A stretch of 64,000 nt of DNA from NCBI GenBank assembly GCA_021234155.1, contig JAJEKV010000294.1, forward strand, positions 128,001 through 192,000. The letters are read 5' to 3'. A program made the translations under genes and the position numbers. This stretch comes from Isoetes taiwanensis. Its lineage: Eukaryota; Streptophyta; Lycopodiopsida; Isoetales; Isoetaceae. This document shows positions 22,590 through 32,750 of the stretch, in pieces (within the stretch, counting starts at the first letter, position 1; each line of letters starts with the position of its first letter). The notes beneath the pieces were generated by a model that was given only the letters and a program-made list of their open reading frames with translations, was not told the origin of the DNA and did not search any database.

Positions 22590-24221
22590 TGTGACGGTCC
22601 AGGGGAATATACGCTATAAATACGTATATTCCTGGATCCGTCACTATACAAGTCTATCATTCATAGCCTTGTATACCATAGGGGTGGCACTAGGGGGCAT
22701 GGCCAAGTTATTCTCATAACTTAGCCAACCATAGGTTAAGCCATTATCCATGTGGCCTTAACCTATTGGGGCACCGCCACACAGGACTCACCCGATTGGT
22801 GCCACGTGGCATCCTAGGTGGACCTAACTTATATAGGCATAAACCCTAACCCTAGACCTCTTTCCAGCCCTAGCACCCAGAGACTCACCTACTTGTTCGA
22901 AACCCCGTTTCGAACATCGTTCGTTGTGGCATAGGCTGGTGCAGCAGCCCCAGCAGGGTAGACCCGTTCTTGGAGGAGGATCAGCAGCTTGTGAGTCGAC
23001 GACTATGGAGGCGCCCGGATCTGGAGGGAGAGCATCAGGAGCAGGTATGTAGGGTAGTAGTTGTGATAGCTCATCTGGAATTAGCATTCCAGGTGTGCTA
23101 GTATGTTGTATCTAGAGTGGAGCCATCCTAGAACCCATATTCAGCATCTTGAACCCTAATCAAGGAACCCTAACTATTAGATAGTTGTATGATTAGGTTA
23201 AGATGTTCTTCTTATGATTATTCTCATGATGTGATGATGATATGTTGATGGTTGATCCTGTTTGCTCCTCTTGTATTGGGAAGGGGGGTAGAGACCTAGG
23301 GCCATATGTAGTATGTTCCTAGAGTAGATCCCATAGTTCCTATTAGTTGCGGCCTGTGCATAGGAGCCCACCAGGCTATGGAGGCTATGATATGACTCAG
23401 CACCAGATAACGGGGCTAGAGGCAAAGTGGAGGGAGGATCCCTGCCGAGTGGGGGCTTCGGGGGATCCCATAGTGGGCTAGGCTTATGGTCGGTCACTTC
23501 GTGTGGGCCGAGCATGGGTCCGACACCTCCTGGGGCAATGGTGTTGCCTCCTCGAGAGCTGCAAGGGAAGGCTTGGCTCTCGCTTTGGGGGTTCGGTGGT
23601 GCGGATGGATCGCAAGGCCGCCACGATTCTCTAGCCCACGGCACCTCTAGACCCCGGGAAGGGGAGATGCAACCCTTCCCGCCTCATCGACCGAGGGAGA
23701 TGCAACCCGAGAGCGCCACGATGGGTGATGCCGCGGGATTGCGTGATCCGGAAGGCTAGAGTCTGTCGAGCCTGATCTAGCCCATCCGCAGTATGCAATG
23801 TGAGGGGCGGATGGAGTGGTCAACCCTAGCCATTGTTCTATGCCACCGCCATTGCCATGACTCTGGGTCCGCTTCTATCTTGAGGCCTAGCTAGTCGGGT
23901 CATCCTCCTTATGAGTCCGAACCAGGGTAGGAGCTCTCATGTTTTATGGTTTATGATTATCATCTTTGCATTGGTATATGTGTGATGCACTACCCTCCGA
24001 GGTAGTATTTGTATATGTTTGATGCTAGTTCTGACGTGTTATCGCTTCCGCTGTTATAGGAGCCCATAGGGGAAGGGCGCGCAAGACACCTTCGTGTTCC
24101 CTCCCCGCACTAGGAGTCATCTCAGGGTGCGGGGTAGACGAAGGGCCCATGCGGTTGATGAGCCGGATGGGGGATTTCTCGCTGGTATACTGGCGGGCCA
24201 GATGTTTAGGAGGGGCGCCAC
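22590..24221 (+). repeat. 3' LTR of the chromovirus
   Basis: It starts TGTGACGGTCC at 22590 and ends about GCGCCAC at 24221. It matches the 5' LTR. The first ~55 bases form a long inverted repeat (see the hairpin entry). It carries the same G-box, TATA and telobox set. Confidence 0.9.
22592..22644 (+). other. Inverted repeat at the LTR start
   Basis: GTGACGGTCCAGG..GAATATACG pairs with CGTATATTCC-TGGATCCGTCAC around a CTATAAATA loop, giving a stem of about 22 pairs with one or two bulges. The 5' LTR shows a damaged version (11168-11225), and a related form is present in the minus-strand LTR at 44045-44095. Confidence 0.7.
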
Positions 24222-25129
24222 GATGCCATCCCTTTGGGTGGAGGGGACTTAAGATGCACCTTCCCTTTAGTATTTTCTTCCCCTTCACCATCCCAAATTC
24301 CATCCCTCAAATTATTAAGAAGTGGATCAGGGCGTGGATCGAGGTTAAAGGCATGTACACTTGGAAGGAGGGCCTTTCTCAGGATCAAGCAATTTTCTGG
24401 AGCCCTTCTCTCATTCTGGATGATCCTAATACTTGTTTAGCCTCTCATTTTCCTACCCTTACTAAACAATGGACTAACAGAGGGATTGTGTTCATCAGGG
24501 ACATTACCAATAATTTGGACTATCATACCTCCGTTCTGAGGGATCTGGGGGAAGAGTCTGAGATGCTTTTCAATAGTATCACACAGAAACTTGCTAGTGG
24601 GCAGTGGCACCACTCTGAAGATTCGTGGCACATAAATGGGTTCAGTGGATACAAAGTTAAAAGAGCTTATAAATTCCTGAACAGAGATCAGGATATAACA
24701 ATCCATATCAAATGGAATACTGATCACATGAGAATCAAAAGGAATCTCATCTTTCTTTGGAAGTGTCCAATTCACCCAAAAGTAAAAGCCTTTATGTGGC
24801 AGCTTTGGCATAAGGCTCTTGCAACAAATATGAAAAGATGGAGAATGAATATGGCGGATTCTAACATTTGTGTGCGATGTATGCAGGATCAGGAAGACGA
24901 GAATCATCTTTTCAGAAACTGTCTATGGGCCGAATGGACTCTGGAGTTAGCCGAGACTGAGTTTAATATGCCCAATCTTAGGACCATGAGCCCCACGGAC
25001 TTCTTTCTTCCTGAAAATCCATCAAATTGGCGTATTTATCTTCTCCTTTGGAGGATGTGGAAGGGAAGAAATTCCCTGATCTTCAAAGAAGAGATTATTT
25101 GGCCTCAGGCTATCATTGAGCAAACTAAA
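24222..25129 (+). pseudogene. LINE ORF2, C-terminal zinc-binding domain (zf-RVT)
   Basis: Resumes the LINE after the chromovirus. From about 24300 the frame reads IKKWIRAWIEVKGMYTW and then the reverse-transcriptase zinc-binding domain: RNLIFLWKCPIHPKVKAFMW, LWHKALATNMKRW, then CVRCMQDQEDENHLFRNC (the CX2C...HX3C cysteine/histidine set) and WAEWTLE. The frame is open to K at 25127-25129, where H3 enters. A small indel near 24230-24300 probably joins it out of frame with the upstream part. Confidence 0.85.
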
Positions 25130-25161
25130 TCTTATATTATAATGTTATTGTGTAAGTGTTG

Positions 25162-25326
25162 GACCCAGCCCTAATTTTAACGGCCCAGATTCGACCAAAC
25201 CAATGGCGACGATGATGCCACGTCACAAAATTTTGAGTTTTTTGACCCAGCCCTAATTTTAACGGCCCAGATTCGACCAAACCAATGGCGACGATGATGC
25301 CACGTCACAAAATTTTGAGTTTTTTT
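25162..25326 (+). repeat. 82 bp tandem duplication inside the H3 5' arm
   Basis: Two essentially identical 82 bp units begin GACCCAGCCCTAATTTTAAC at 25162 and 25244 and run through GCCACGTCACAAAATTTTGAG. The near-identity means the duplication is recent. Confidence 0.93.
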
Positions 25327-25329
25327 TAG

Positions 25330-26515
25330 GGTTCGCGGTGAGGCAGAAGTATGCAGGTTATTCTGCAACGCAGTCCACCAAGGAGACTGGCAGGCCTTTA
25401 TAGCTCAAATCCGGTTAAAGTTGTTTGCTACCCATTGGAAGGTTACGAATTCTATGGTGACTTTTTCCATTAGGGTATGACCACTGTATTGTCCAGGGTT
25501 CTCTTTCTAACCTTTTTTTGTTATTCATCCTAGAACGCATGTGTATTGAATCGCTATCTGGAGTTGCACCTATTACCATGCTGGAGAAGCTTCATTGGGG
25601 ACAAACCCTTTTCTGCAACGAGCCATCATTTCTAACGGGCCCAGAAGTTACAACGCTACTGCTTCCTGTATGTTTTGCTGTGTAGGGTTTCAAATTCATC
25701 GTTGATCTTGATTCAATTTTGTTTGTAGCAATTCGTATTTGGCTTCTATTCATTAATGTGAGTTTAGGAGGCGAAGATGGTTTCAATGCAGATTGTCTCA
25801 AAGAATTTGGGAGTGAGGCATAATAACCCCGGAAATATCTGCTTCTGTAGGAATGGAGCATTACTCAAAATGCCAAGGTTGCAGAATTTGCCATCGTTAT
25901 GCCCCACAGGAGCTCAATAATGACTCCACCATTTTTGCAAACAAACAACATCCACACCAGTACAAATTTGCAAAGGACTTATTTACCAGAACCTCTAGGT
26001 AACCTTTTGGATTCTGGAGATTCTATCTGGTATAAATGCAATATGGAAGTATGACTCTTGGCATGAGAGGAAGCAAGAGTGCTTTTGCAGTGCTAATCAG
26101 CTGACATATGGTCCAAACCTCACCCTGCGTGCAATGGAGCTTAGCAAACGGCTAAGATGCAGAGCCTTCTTGCAATGATGATCGATCCAGACGTAAGGAG
26201 TATGTAGCCTTTTGCTTTACCATTATCAATTAATAGGGCCTTGCAAGCCTCTTTTCCTTTCGATGGATGAAAGGGATGTGGCTTTGGACAAACTCATCAA
26301 GCTAGAGCCTTTAGAGCAGCGTAACGGTGAATGGTTTACAAGCTTCAGCACAAGGTGATCAATGCTTTGTATGCCTTGATGATTATTCAAGATGAGCATG
26401 ATCCCTGCTGCGGAGAAAACATATTGCAACAGACACTTCAAAGTAAGAAGATTTTTGCTGACTACTTAAAGGATTTTGATATTTGTATTATGATAAAATT
26501 GTCCATGATAGAGTT
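25330..26515 (+). other. H3 cargo upstream of the FtsZ1 fragment
   Basis: An ATG at 25351 opens MQVILQRSPPRRLAG and runs through SSNPVKVVCYPLEGYEFYGD before a stop, a protein-like stretch I do not recognise. The rest (25480-26515) has only short frames. It may be further captured exons of the same or another gene. Confidence 0.35.
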
Positions 26516-27640
26516 ATCAAACCTGTTACTTATCCCTTCACCTTCGAAGGCCGGCGGAGAGCTCAGCAGGTGAATTATATTTCTCACTTTGGAGCTTTTA
26601 CACAAAAAGTGACATCACGGCAATTGCATTTGCAGGCTCTTGAGGCAATTGAACAATTGCGAAAAAGTGTTGATACCCTCATTGTTATTCCAAATGATAG
26701 GCTGTTGGATGTTGTGCAAGAACAGACTCCTTTACAAACAGCCTTCCTTCTGCAGATGATGTGCCCTTCGCCAAGGCGCGTGGAATTTCGATATCATTAC
26801 TTGATGTATGTAACCAGCCTTCCACTATCTTATATCCTAGATTTTGCATTGCTATCGATCGATTGGGCCTTCGCCTTTAGATGGCTGGCTAACATCGGTT
26901 TCCTAGGTCATATTTCTATAATACAATCGTAGTAAGAAATTTCTATTTGCGCATTCCGTGTTTGGTAAATGTAGACTTTGTGGATGTCGGGGCAATAATG
27001 ACAAACTCGAGCACGGCAATGTTAGGTGTAGGCTAGGCATTGGGAAGAACCAGCGTAAGAAGCAGCCCAGAAAAGCTACATCCGCACCTCTTATCGAAAA
27101 GATCAATTGAACGAAAGCAACCGGGTGTGGTTTATAATATTACCGGTGGGAGAGATCTTACTCTACTTGAGGAGGTTAACAGGGGTTTCTCGTGTGCTTT
27201 TCCCATTAAAATTATACTTCATGATGATTAGAACTAGGATTTACAAATGGTTTCAATGAATTCTACCGCTTCTTTTTCTTATGTCATTTTTTTTTTCCAC
27301 TTTACTAGGTTGTAACTGGATCGGCAGATCCTCGGCAAATATTATATTTGGTGCTGTTGTTGATGAAAGATACGATGGTGAAGTTTCACGTTACAATTAT
27401 TGCTACTGGATTTTCACAAACTTTCCAGAAGACACTAATCAATCCCAAGGCTTCTAAGGAGATGCAAGAAACAAGAGGTCTGGAGTTACCTGACTGAAGA
27501 GCCGGTCCTGGAACAGCTAAAATCAATCGTTGAGTCTGCTGCTGACTTTCGTTTCTTGACCCTGGAATTAAATTGAAAGGAAAGAAACCAAGGAAGTTTT
27601 TTGACGGCAAGCATTTGAAGAAGAGGTAGTCGGATCTAAT
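26516..27640 (+). pseudogene. FtsZ1: Captured FtsZ1 gene fragment with introns (chloroplast division)
   Basis: FtsZ1 is a nuclear-encoded tubulin-like GTPase of the plastid division ring. Exon a (26516-26569) reads VTYPFTFEGRRRAQQ and ends at a GT donor. Exon b (26636-26805) follows TTTGCAG and reads ALEAIEQLRKSVDTLIVIP, NDRLLDVVQEQTPLQ and AFLL. Exon c (about 26951-27185) reads LVNVDFVDVGAIM, AMLGVG, GVVYNITGGRDLTL. Exon d (27309 to about 27610) encodes IIFGAVVDERYDGE, VTIIATGFSQTFQKTL and ends near RKFF. The word order and NDRLLD..EQTPLQ are of the FtsZ1 rather than FtsZ2 type. Several one-base slips and stops occur. The N-terminal GTP-binding part is not seen. Introns show that capture was from genomic DNA, in the same orientation as the Helitron. 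Confidence 0.9.
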
Positions 27641-30100
27641 GCAAAGAAAAACTTGATAAGGTGCTCTATTTTCTCTTATATTTTTTGGTACTTAAAAGTA
27701 GCATTCGTAGTTGATTGAGAACCAAGTTTTGTTGCACGAAATTTGCAAATTACCTGTGTGGATGGAGATAAATAAGAACTTTATTGGTATGAGTTAGATC
27801 CGTTGGTATTACTTGACCCCGTAGAAGAGACAGTTGATTAAAAAAGCAGAAATTATGGTTCATGTAGACAAAATCCCTAACGTGGACACACCCCTATGTG
27901 ATTGGTGGAGCGGCATAGAGATTTGTCGGAACATGCAATGTTTCAGGTGCTTGAGAATAGATCTCTGTTTCTTTAAGGTTTATGGTGCGTTGTTAGCTCC
28001 TTAGATTCTGCACTGTTTTTTGCAGATTGGAAAGAGGCGTTACAGTTGGCCACTCATTGGAGTTACATTGGAGTACTTGGTCATTGCGGTCGTGCAGGTT
28101 TGGTTTTTTAGATGCATTAAAGAATGATTACAACATTAGAAGCAAGCACCACAGATTTAAAGACATGACAGGCTGAAATCTCCCACCATTATTATTGGCT
28201 GTGCATGGCATGGCTTTGTCAAGCTTCTTGCAAAGAAACCGGTTAGCAATTAGCAACTGCTCGGATGGTCATCGCGATGCTCCATCCATCTTCAAAATCT
28301 GAACATGCCAAATTACGTGATAGTCATTGCATGGCAAGGTGAAGGCCAGAATTGCTTCAGTTTTATATGAATGTGCATTGCATGTACGTTTTCTTTGCTT
28401 CAATACATTCATAAGTTGCGGTTGAAAGCTTCTAAAAAATGTTAAAGCAATCATCTTTTCTCGTATTTATAAAAGCATTTTTCTGAGATCCAATAAGGTT
28501 GATTTGAATCTCGCGCAGTCATTCTATTGTCATGTGCATGATGGCTGTCTCAATTTCTTTATAGTTGAGCTTCTAATATTTCAAGTAAATTTTGAAACTT
28601 GACATGCCTATGCGTAAAACTCAACACATCTGTTTGCTACTGGAGTTCGTTCCTTCTATTTATGTTTACATTTTTTCTTAGTACAGGTCGGTGTGAAAGT
28701 TCGACATGAAGGTGAAGGGCTAATTGTGGTTGATGCTTTATACCTCAGATCAAATAGAAGAAGATTAAGGGCAGATAGTGTGTCAACTTTGCCAACTTTG
28801 TCTAAATATTTTTTATTCTTATCATTCTTATGTTAGGCTATTATGTTGGGTTAACCGAATGGAAACCAGACCACAAAAAGCCTGCCTATTATGATAAAAG
28901 ATTGCAAGGGGACATATGTTCCAATGCAGTTCTCAAGTGTACGGTAGAACTTGCGATTATGTTAGTATACCAGTGGTTATTATATACAACGGGCTTTTTA
29001 TTTTAAAGTTTGATTTTGTTAGAATTATGCAATGCACAGTGAAGTTATGGACTACCAAGAGATCGTTTCAACAAGATATTTTTTAATGTTGATGTTATTC
29101 TCTACATAAATGCATTAGAATGGACAACCACCTTTAACCACTTGCATGCACTTCTTCAAGGAACTACAAAAATAAGGAATGGCAAATCTCTAGGATTAAT
29201 AATTCATTTCAAAGGTAACAAATAGGGGGCATATAGGCTCTAAGATAAGCGGCATATAGGCTCTAAGATAAGAGACATGCAATTATCTATTTTATAACTA
29301 ACTAAGAAAATTTGCAACTAAACTTAAACTCACATGTCACAAAGCAATATTAAATAAAGCAAGACTGAACCTAAATTTCCTTCCCATTCGCCTTGAATTT
29401 AAGATATTACCATATTTAAGGACCGTCATCATATGAGAAAATATATTTTCTAAGCACCAGCACTTTCACATGAGAAGAAATATGCCATATCCTTTCTAAC
29501 ACCATCAATGCATGCTCACCTTTTGCAATATCTATAAGTTTCAAACTTACGCCCAATGTTGGGCGTCATAATTTATTCATAATAGTATTGTTTAAATATC
29601 CAGCAAATTCATTGAGAGTTCCAACTTAAAGGGGGGGGGAAATGAAATGAAGCTTTTTATACCTTAAAATGCGACATAATAAGAATCATCCCGAGCTATC
29701 ACACAATGCATGTGTTAGAAAAATGAAAAGCCCATCCAACATGGCACCTTATCCATATCACACCCTATTATGCCCCACCCCATTACGCACTATATGTGTA
29801 ATAGAAATGTGCGTAATAGTGTGTATAATAGTGTGTAATTTAGACATTTAAAATTTTGCATAGACATACAATCCCATAACACACATTTTTATGAAGGTAG
29901 TATTTTTGAGTGATCATTATCAATTCCTCTCTAATGTTAAAAATCCTTTACATGTTCCCCCTACGTTTCCATTGCGTTTGTTTCATTGATAGGGTCCAAG
30001 CGTAGCCCAAGAATGCGGGGTTTGGTTATAAAAACTACAAAAGTTGGATTATTAGTACACGTTTTTCCCATTTCAGCCAAAACATTTACAAGCTCCTAAC
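27641..30100 (+). other. H3 cargo downstream of the FtsZ1 fragment
   Basis: AT-rich DNA with no gene I can name. A palindrome GCCCAATGTTGGGC at 29551-29564, preceded by AAACTTAC like the true terminus, looks like a decayed inner Helitron 3' hairpin. An 18 bp word repeats at 29226-29262 (GGCATATAGGCTCTAAGATA, twice). A G run occurs at 29632-29639. Confidence 0.5.
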
Positions 30101-30132
30101 TTATGCCCAGCAACGCTGGGCACCATTACTAG

Positions 30133-30177
30133 TATGATATTAATTGGATTGAGGAGATTTTTGGTATTCATATTTGA
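30133..30177 (+). pseudogene. Last codons of LINE ORF2 after H3
   Basis: Continuing from Lys 25127-25129, it reads YDINWIEEIFGIHI and stops at TGA 30175-30177. The clean continuation is independent proof of the H3 insertion point and gives the true ORF2 C-terminus. Confidence 0.88.
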
Positions 30178-30698
30178 ACTCTTTTCATCCTTGTCTAACT
30201 TTATTTTGAAATTCGCAGGGAACATTCTGGTGTTGGTAAAGAAGCTGAAGTGGAAAAGGATTGACCTTCACTCTAATGCGCTATGGCTAACTCAGTTTGG
30301 GGTCGAGATCCCGATAGCACATGAAGGTGTATGTCACTGTAATTGTGCTTGCAACACAGCTTATGATGCAAAGAGGGATATTTTATGCGGGGCGAAAGAC
30401 AAGAAAGGAAGATTTAATCCGGGGAAAGCTCATTTATGCAAATGCCCATTCTGCCTATTCATAAGAGCCACCAAAGGAATGGGGAGAAAGGATCACGATG
30501 CGGGCGAGCCCAAGAAAAGGAGGTTTTCGGAATGAAGACTGCCTTTGTTACTGACTTTTATATGCTGAAATCCTTTTGTTGTGATAAAGGTTCAGGCCTA
30601 TAACTACTGGCCTAAATATTTTCTTAAGATATTATGTTGAAGGGTCCTCACAACCAACCCTACCCAAATCGGTTACTTTTTGTAAACATATGTATATA
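30178..30698 (+). other. LINE 3' UTR, first part
   Basis: Sequence between the ORF2 stop and H4. An open frame runs 30134-30535 (Cys-rich end CHCNCACN) but in a different frame from ORF2, and it starts at the H3 junction. Its coding status is doubtful. The UTR resumes after H4 at 32674 and ends in a short A-rich tail at 32734. Confidence 0.6.
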
Positions 30699-32673
30699 CT
30701 AGTAATGGTACCCAGCCTTGCTGGGCATAAATTAGGAACCTTTAATTTCTTTCTTTTTATTCTCCCTTTTTTTTTTTTTTTTTTCTAACTTGGTTCTCCC
30801 TCCTTTGCCTTCCCTTTCCCTTTTCCCTTTTTTTCTTTCTTTCTCTTTTTTTCTTATCGACTTTTTCCCTTCCCTTTTTTATCTTTCCCGCTCTTCCCAT
30901 TTTTTCCACTATTCTCTTTTCCTTTCCTTTTCCCCTTCCTCTTCCTTTCCTTTTCCTTTTCTCTTTCCCCGTTTCTCATGCATTTTTTCGTTCTCTTTTG
31001 CTTACCTTTTCATGTGCCCTTTTCTTCCTTTCCCCACCCTCTTCCTCTTGATCACGTTGCCCTTTTCCCCATCTCTTTTCCCATTTCTCTCTCCTTTTTC
31101 CTCATGCTTTTTTGCTTTCCTTCTCCTTTTTCTTCCCTTTTCTATTCAACTTTCCATTCCCTTTTCATACTTTCCCCACCCTTTTGCTTTGCGATGTTCC
31201 CTTTTTCCCTTTCCTTTCTCTTTCCCCTTCCTTTACATTTTCCCTTTCCGTTTCCTTTGGCTTTTCATATGCCTCTTTCCATTTCCTTTTCTCAACCTTT
31301 TTATGTACCCTTTTTCCTTCTTTCCCCATCTTCTTCCCCTTTTCCCTTTCCACTTTTCTCCTTTCTTGTTTTTTTTTTCTTTTCCCTTTCCCATACTCTT
31401 TTTCCCTTTCTTTCTTCTATTTCCTCACCCTTTCCCTCTTCCCTTTTTTCTCGTGCCCTTTTCTCCTTCCTCTTTTCCTATTCCTTGCTCCCTACCCTTT
31501 TTGTCTATTCTACCCCCCCCCACCTTTTTTCCTCATTTTTCCATCCTTTCCCTCTTCCTTTTCTCATGCTCTTTTTTTTGCTTTCCTTTTTTCTCTTTCT
31601 TCACCCTTTTTCCCCTTTTTTCACGCCCTTTCATTTTTCTCTTTTTTTCGTTCCCTTTTCCCAAGTTCTCTTTTTTCCCTTTTCCCCCTCTTTTCCTTTT
31701 TACTTTTCTTTTTTCCCATAGACTTTGCAACATTTTTCTTATTTTCCCTTACCTTTTCTCCTTTTCTCACCTTTACTTCTTACCCTTTCAAGGTGCTCTT
31801 TTTCCGTTCCCTTTCCCCTCTTTATTCTATTCCTTTTTTCTATTTTCTTTTATCTTTCCATTTTCCTTTTCTCCTTCTCTTTCCTTTTTTTCTTCTTACC
31901 TTTCCTTTATTCCTTTTCCTTTTTCCTTTTCCCTTTTCCCTTTTCCCTTTTCCCTTTAATCGTTTTTCCTTTTCCCTTCTCCTCTTCCTTTTCCCTTTTC
32001 CCTTTCATCGTTTTTTTCCTTTTCCCTTCCCCTCTTCCTTTTCCCTTTCATCGTTTTCCTTTTCCCTTCCCCTCTTTTCCTTTCCCTTTTCCCTTTTCCC
32101 TTTTCCCTTTTCCCCTTTCATCTTTTTTCCTTTTTCCTTTTTCCTTTTCCTTTTCCCTTTTCCCTTTCATCGTTTTTCCTTTTCCTTCCCTTTTCCTTTT
32201 CCCTTTTCCTTTTCCCTTTCATCGCTTTTTCCTTTTTCCTTCCCTTTTCGTTTCCCTTTCCCTTTTCCTTTCATCGTTTTCCTTTTCCCTTTTCCTTTTC
32301 GTTTTCCATTTTCCCTTTTCCGTTTTCCCTTTTCCCTTTCATCTTTTTTCCTTTTCCCTTCCCCTTTTTCCTTTTCCCCTTTTCCCTTTCATGGTTTTCC
32401 CTTTTCCCTTTCATCGTTTTCCTTTTTCCCTTCCTTTTTCTGTTTCCCTTTTTCCTTTTCCTTTCATCGTTTTTCCTTTTCCCTTCCCCTTCCCCTTTTC
32501 CCTTTTCCCTTTTCCTTTTCCTTTTCCTTTTTCCTTTTCCCTTTCATATTGAAGCCATAGTCAAGATGAAATTTTAGTTGAAGACACGCACACATCATCT
32601 CCACCATTGGTCAATCAAATCCTCGACCGTCCGATTTAGGGTGCGGTCCATTACACAACATTATAATATAAGA
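30699..32673 (-). mobile_element. Helitron H4, 1975 bp, minus strand, homopurine core
   Basis: Read on the minus strand: 5' end TCTTATATTATAATGTT at 32673, 3' hairpin CCCAGC-AAG-GCTGGG (about 30711-30725) and CTAG ending at 30699. The left flank is A30698, but the right flank is C32674 rather than the expected T. The core is polypurine on the minus strand (plus strand C/T). It sits in the LINE 3' UTR. It is nearly identical to H10 (62649 onward), so the subfamily amplified recently. Confidence 0.9.
31940..32550 (-). repeat. CATCG-punctuated pyrimidine minisatellite in H4
   Basis: On the plus strand, CTTTCATCGTTTTTCC or a variant recurs about 11 times at 40-70 bp spacing (near 31958, 32006, 32047, 32117, 32166, 32217, 32270, 32337, 32387, 32410, 32463), separated by TTTTCCC runs. 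H10 starts the same array near 63880. Confidence 0.85.
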
Positions 32674-32734
32674 CATATGTTCATATGTACACATATATCT
32701 ACATTAATATAAATACTAAGCCTTCAATTAAAAA
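32674..32734 (+). other. LINE 3' UTR end and tail
   Basis: AT-rich end of the LINE after H4, finishing AATTAAAAA before the right target duplication at 32735. Confidence 0.6.
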
Positions 32735-32750
32735 GAAAAGGGGGAAAAGG
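32735..32750 (+). repeat. LINE target-site duplication, right copy
   Basis: GAAAAGGGGGAAAAGG, identical to 3864-3879. The homopurine core of H1 resumes directly afterwards. Confidence 0.75.

Larger units (their letters stand above)
11164..24221 (+). mobile_element. Ty3/gypsy chromovirus (LTR retrotransposon) inserted in LINE ORF2
   Basis: Order is LTR, PBS, first ORF/gag, RT, RNase H, integrase, chromodomain, polypurine tract, LTR, which is the gypsy order. LTRs are about 1.64 kb each. It separates the reverse transcriptase from the zinc domain of the LINE. GATG occurs on both flanks (11160-11163 and 24222-24225), a possible partial target duplication. The coding region is full of stops and small indels while the LTRs remain clearly similar, so the copy is not autonomous. 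Confidence 0.9.
25130..30132 (+). mobile_element. Helitron H3, 5003 bp, carrying an FtsZ1 fragment, inserted in LINE ORF2
   Basis: 5' end TCTTATATTATAATGTT after A25129; 3' hairpin GCCCAGCAACGCTGGGC (about 30105-30121), ACCATTA, CTAG 30129-30132, then T30133. Removing it joins LINE codons Lys (25127-25129) and Tyr (30133-30135) in frame. There is no homopurine core; the interior carries gene-like DNA, including exons and introns of FtsZ1. No Rep/helicase is present. Its 5' subterminal words (TTGGACCC..AGCCCTAATTTT) recur in H6 at 39419. Confidence 0.93.
3880..32734 (+). mobile_element. L1-type plant LINE, split by H2, a chromovirus, H3 and H4
   Basis: Non-LTR retrotransposon with ORF1 (4028-6604), ORF2 (from 6595), a 3' UTR and a short A-rich tail ending at 32734. 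Without its inserts it is about 7 kb. ORF2 carries endonuclease, reverse transcriptase and a C-terminal CCHC-type zinc domain in the usual L1 order. It inserted into the purine-rich core of Helitron H1. Several frameshifts show that it is dead. Confidence 0.88.

Noticed and set aside
30134-30535. 133-codon frame with a Cys-rich end as a zinc protein
   Set aside because: It begins at the H3 junction, is out of frame with LINE ORF2, and lies in the LINE 3' UTR; no support for coding.
30790-32560. Long plus-strand open frames (389 and 482 codons) in H4
   Set aside because: Same composition effect in the pyrimidine strand of a homopurine Helitron core.
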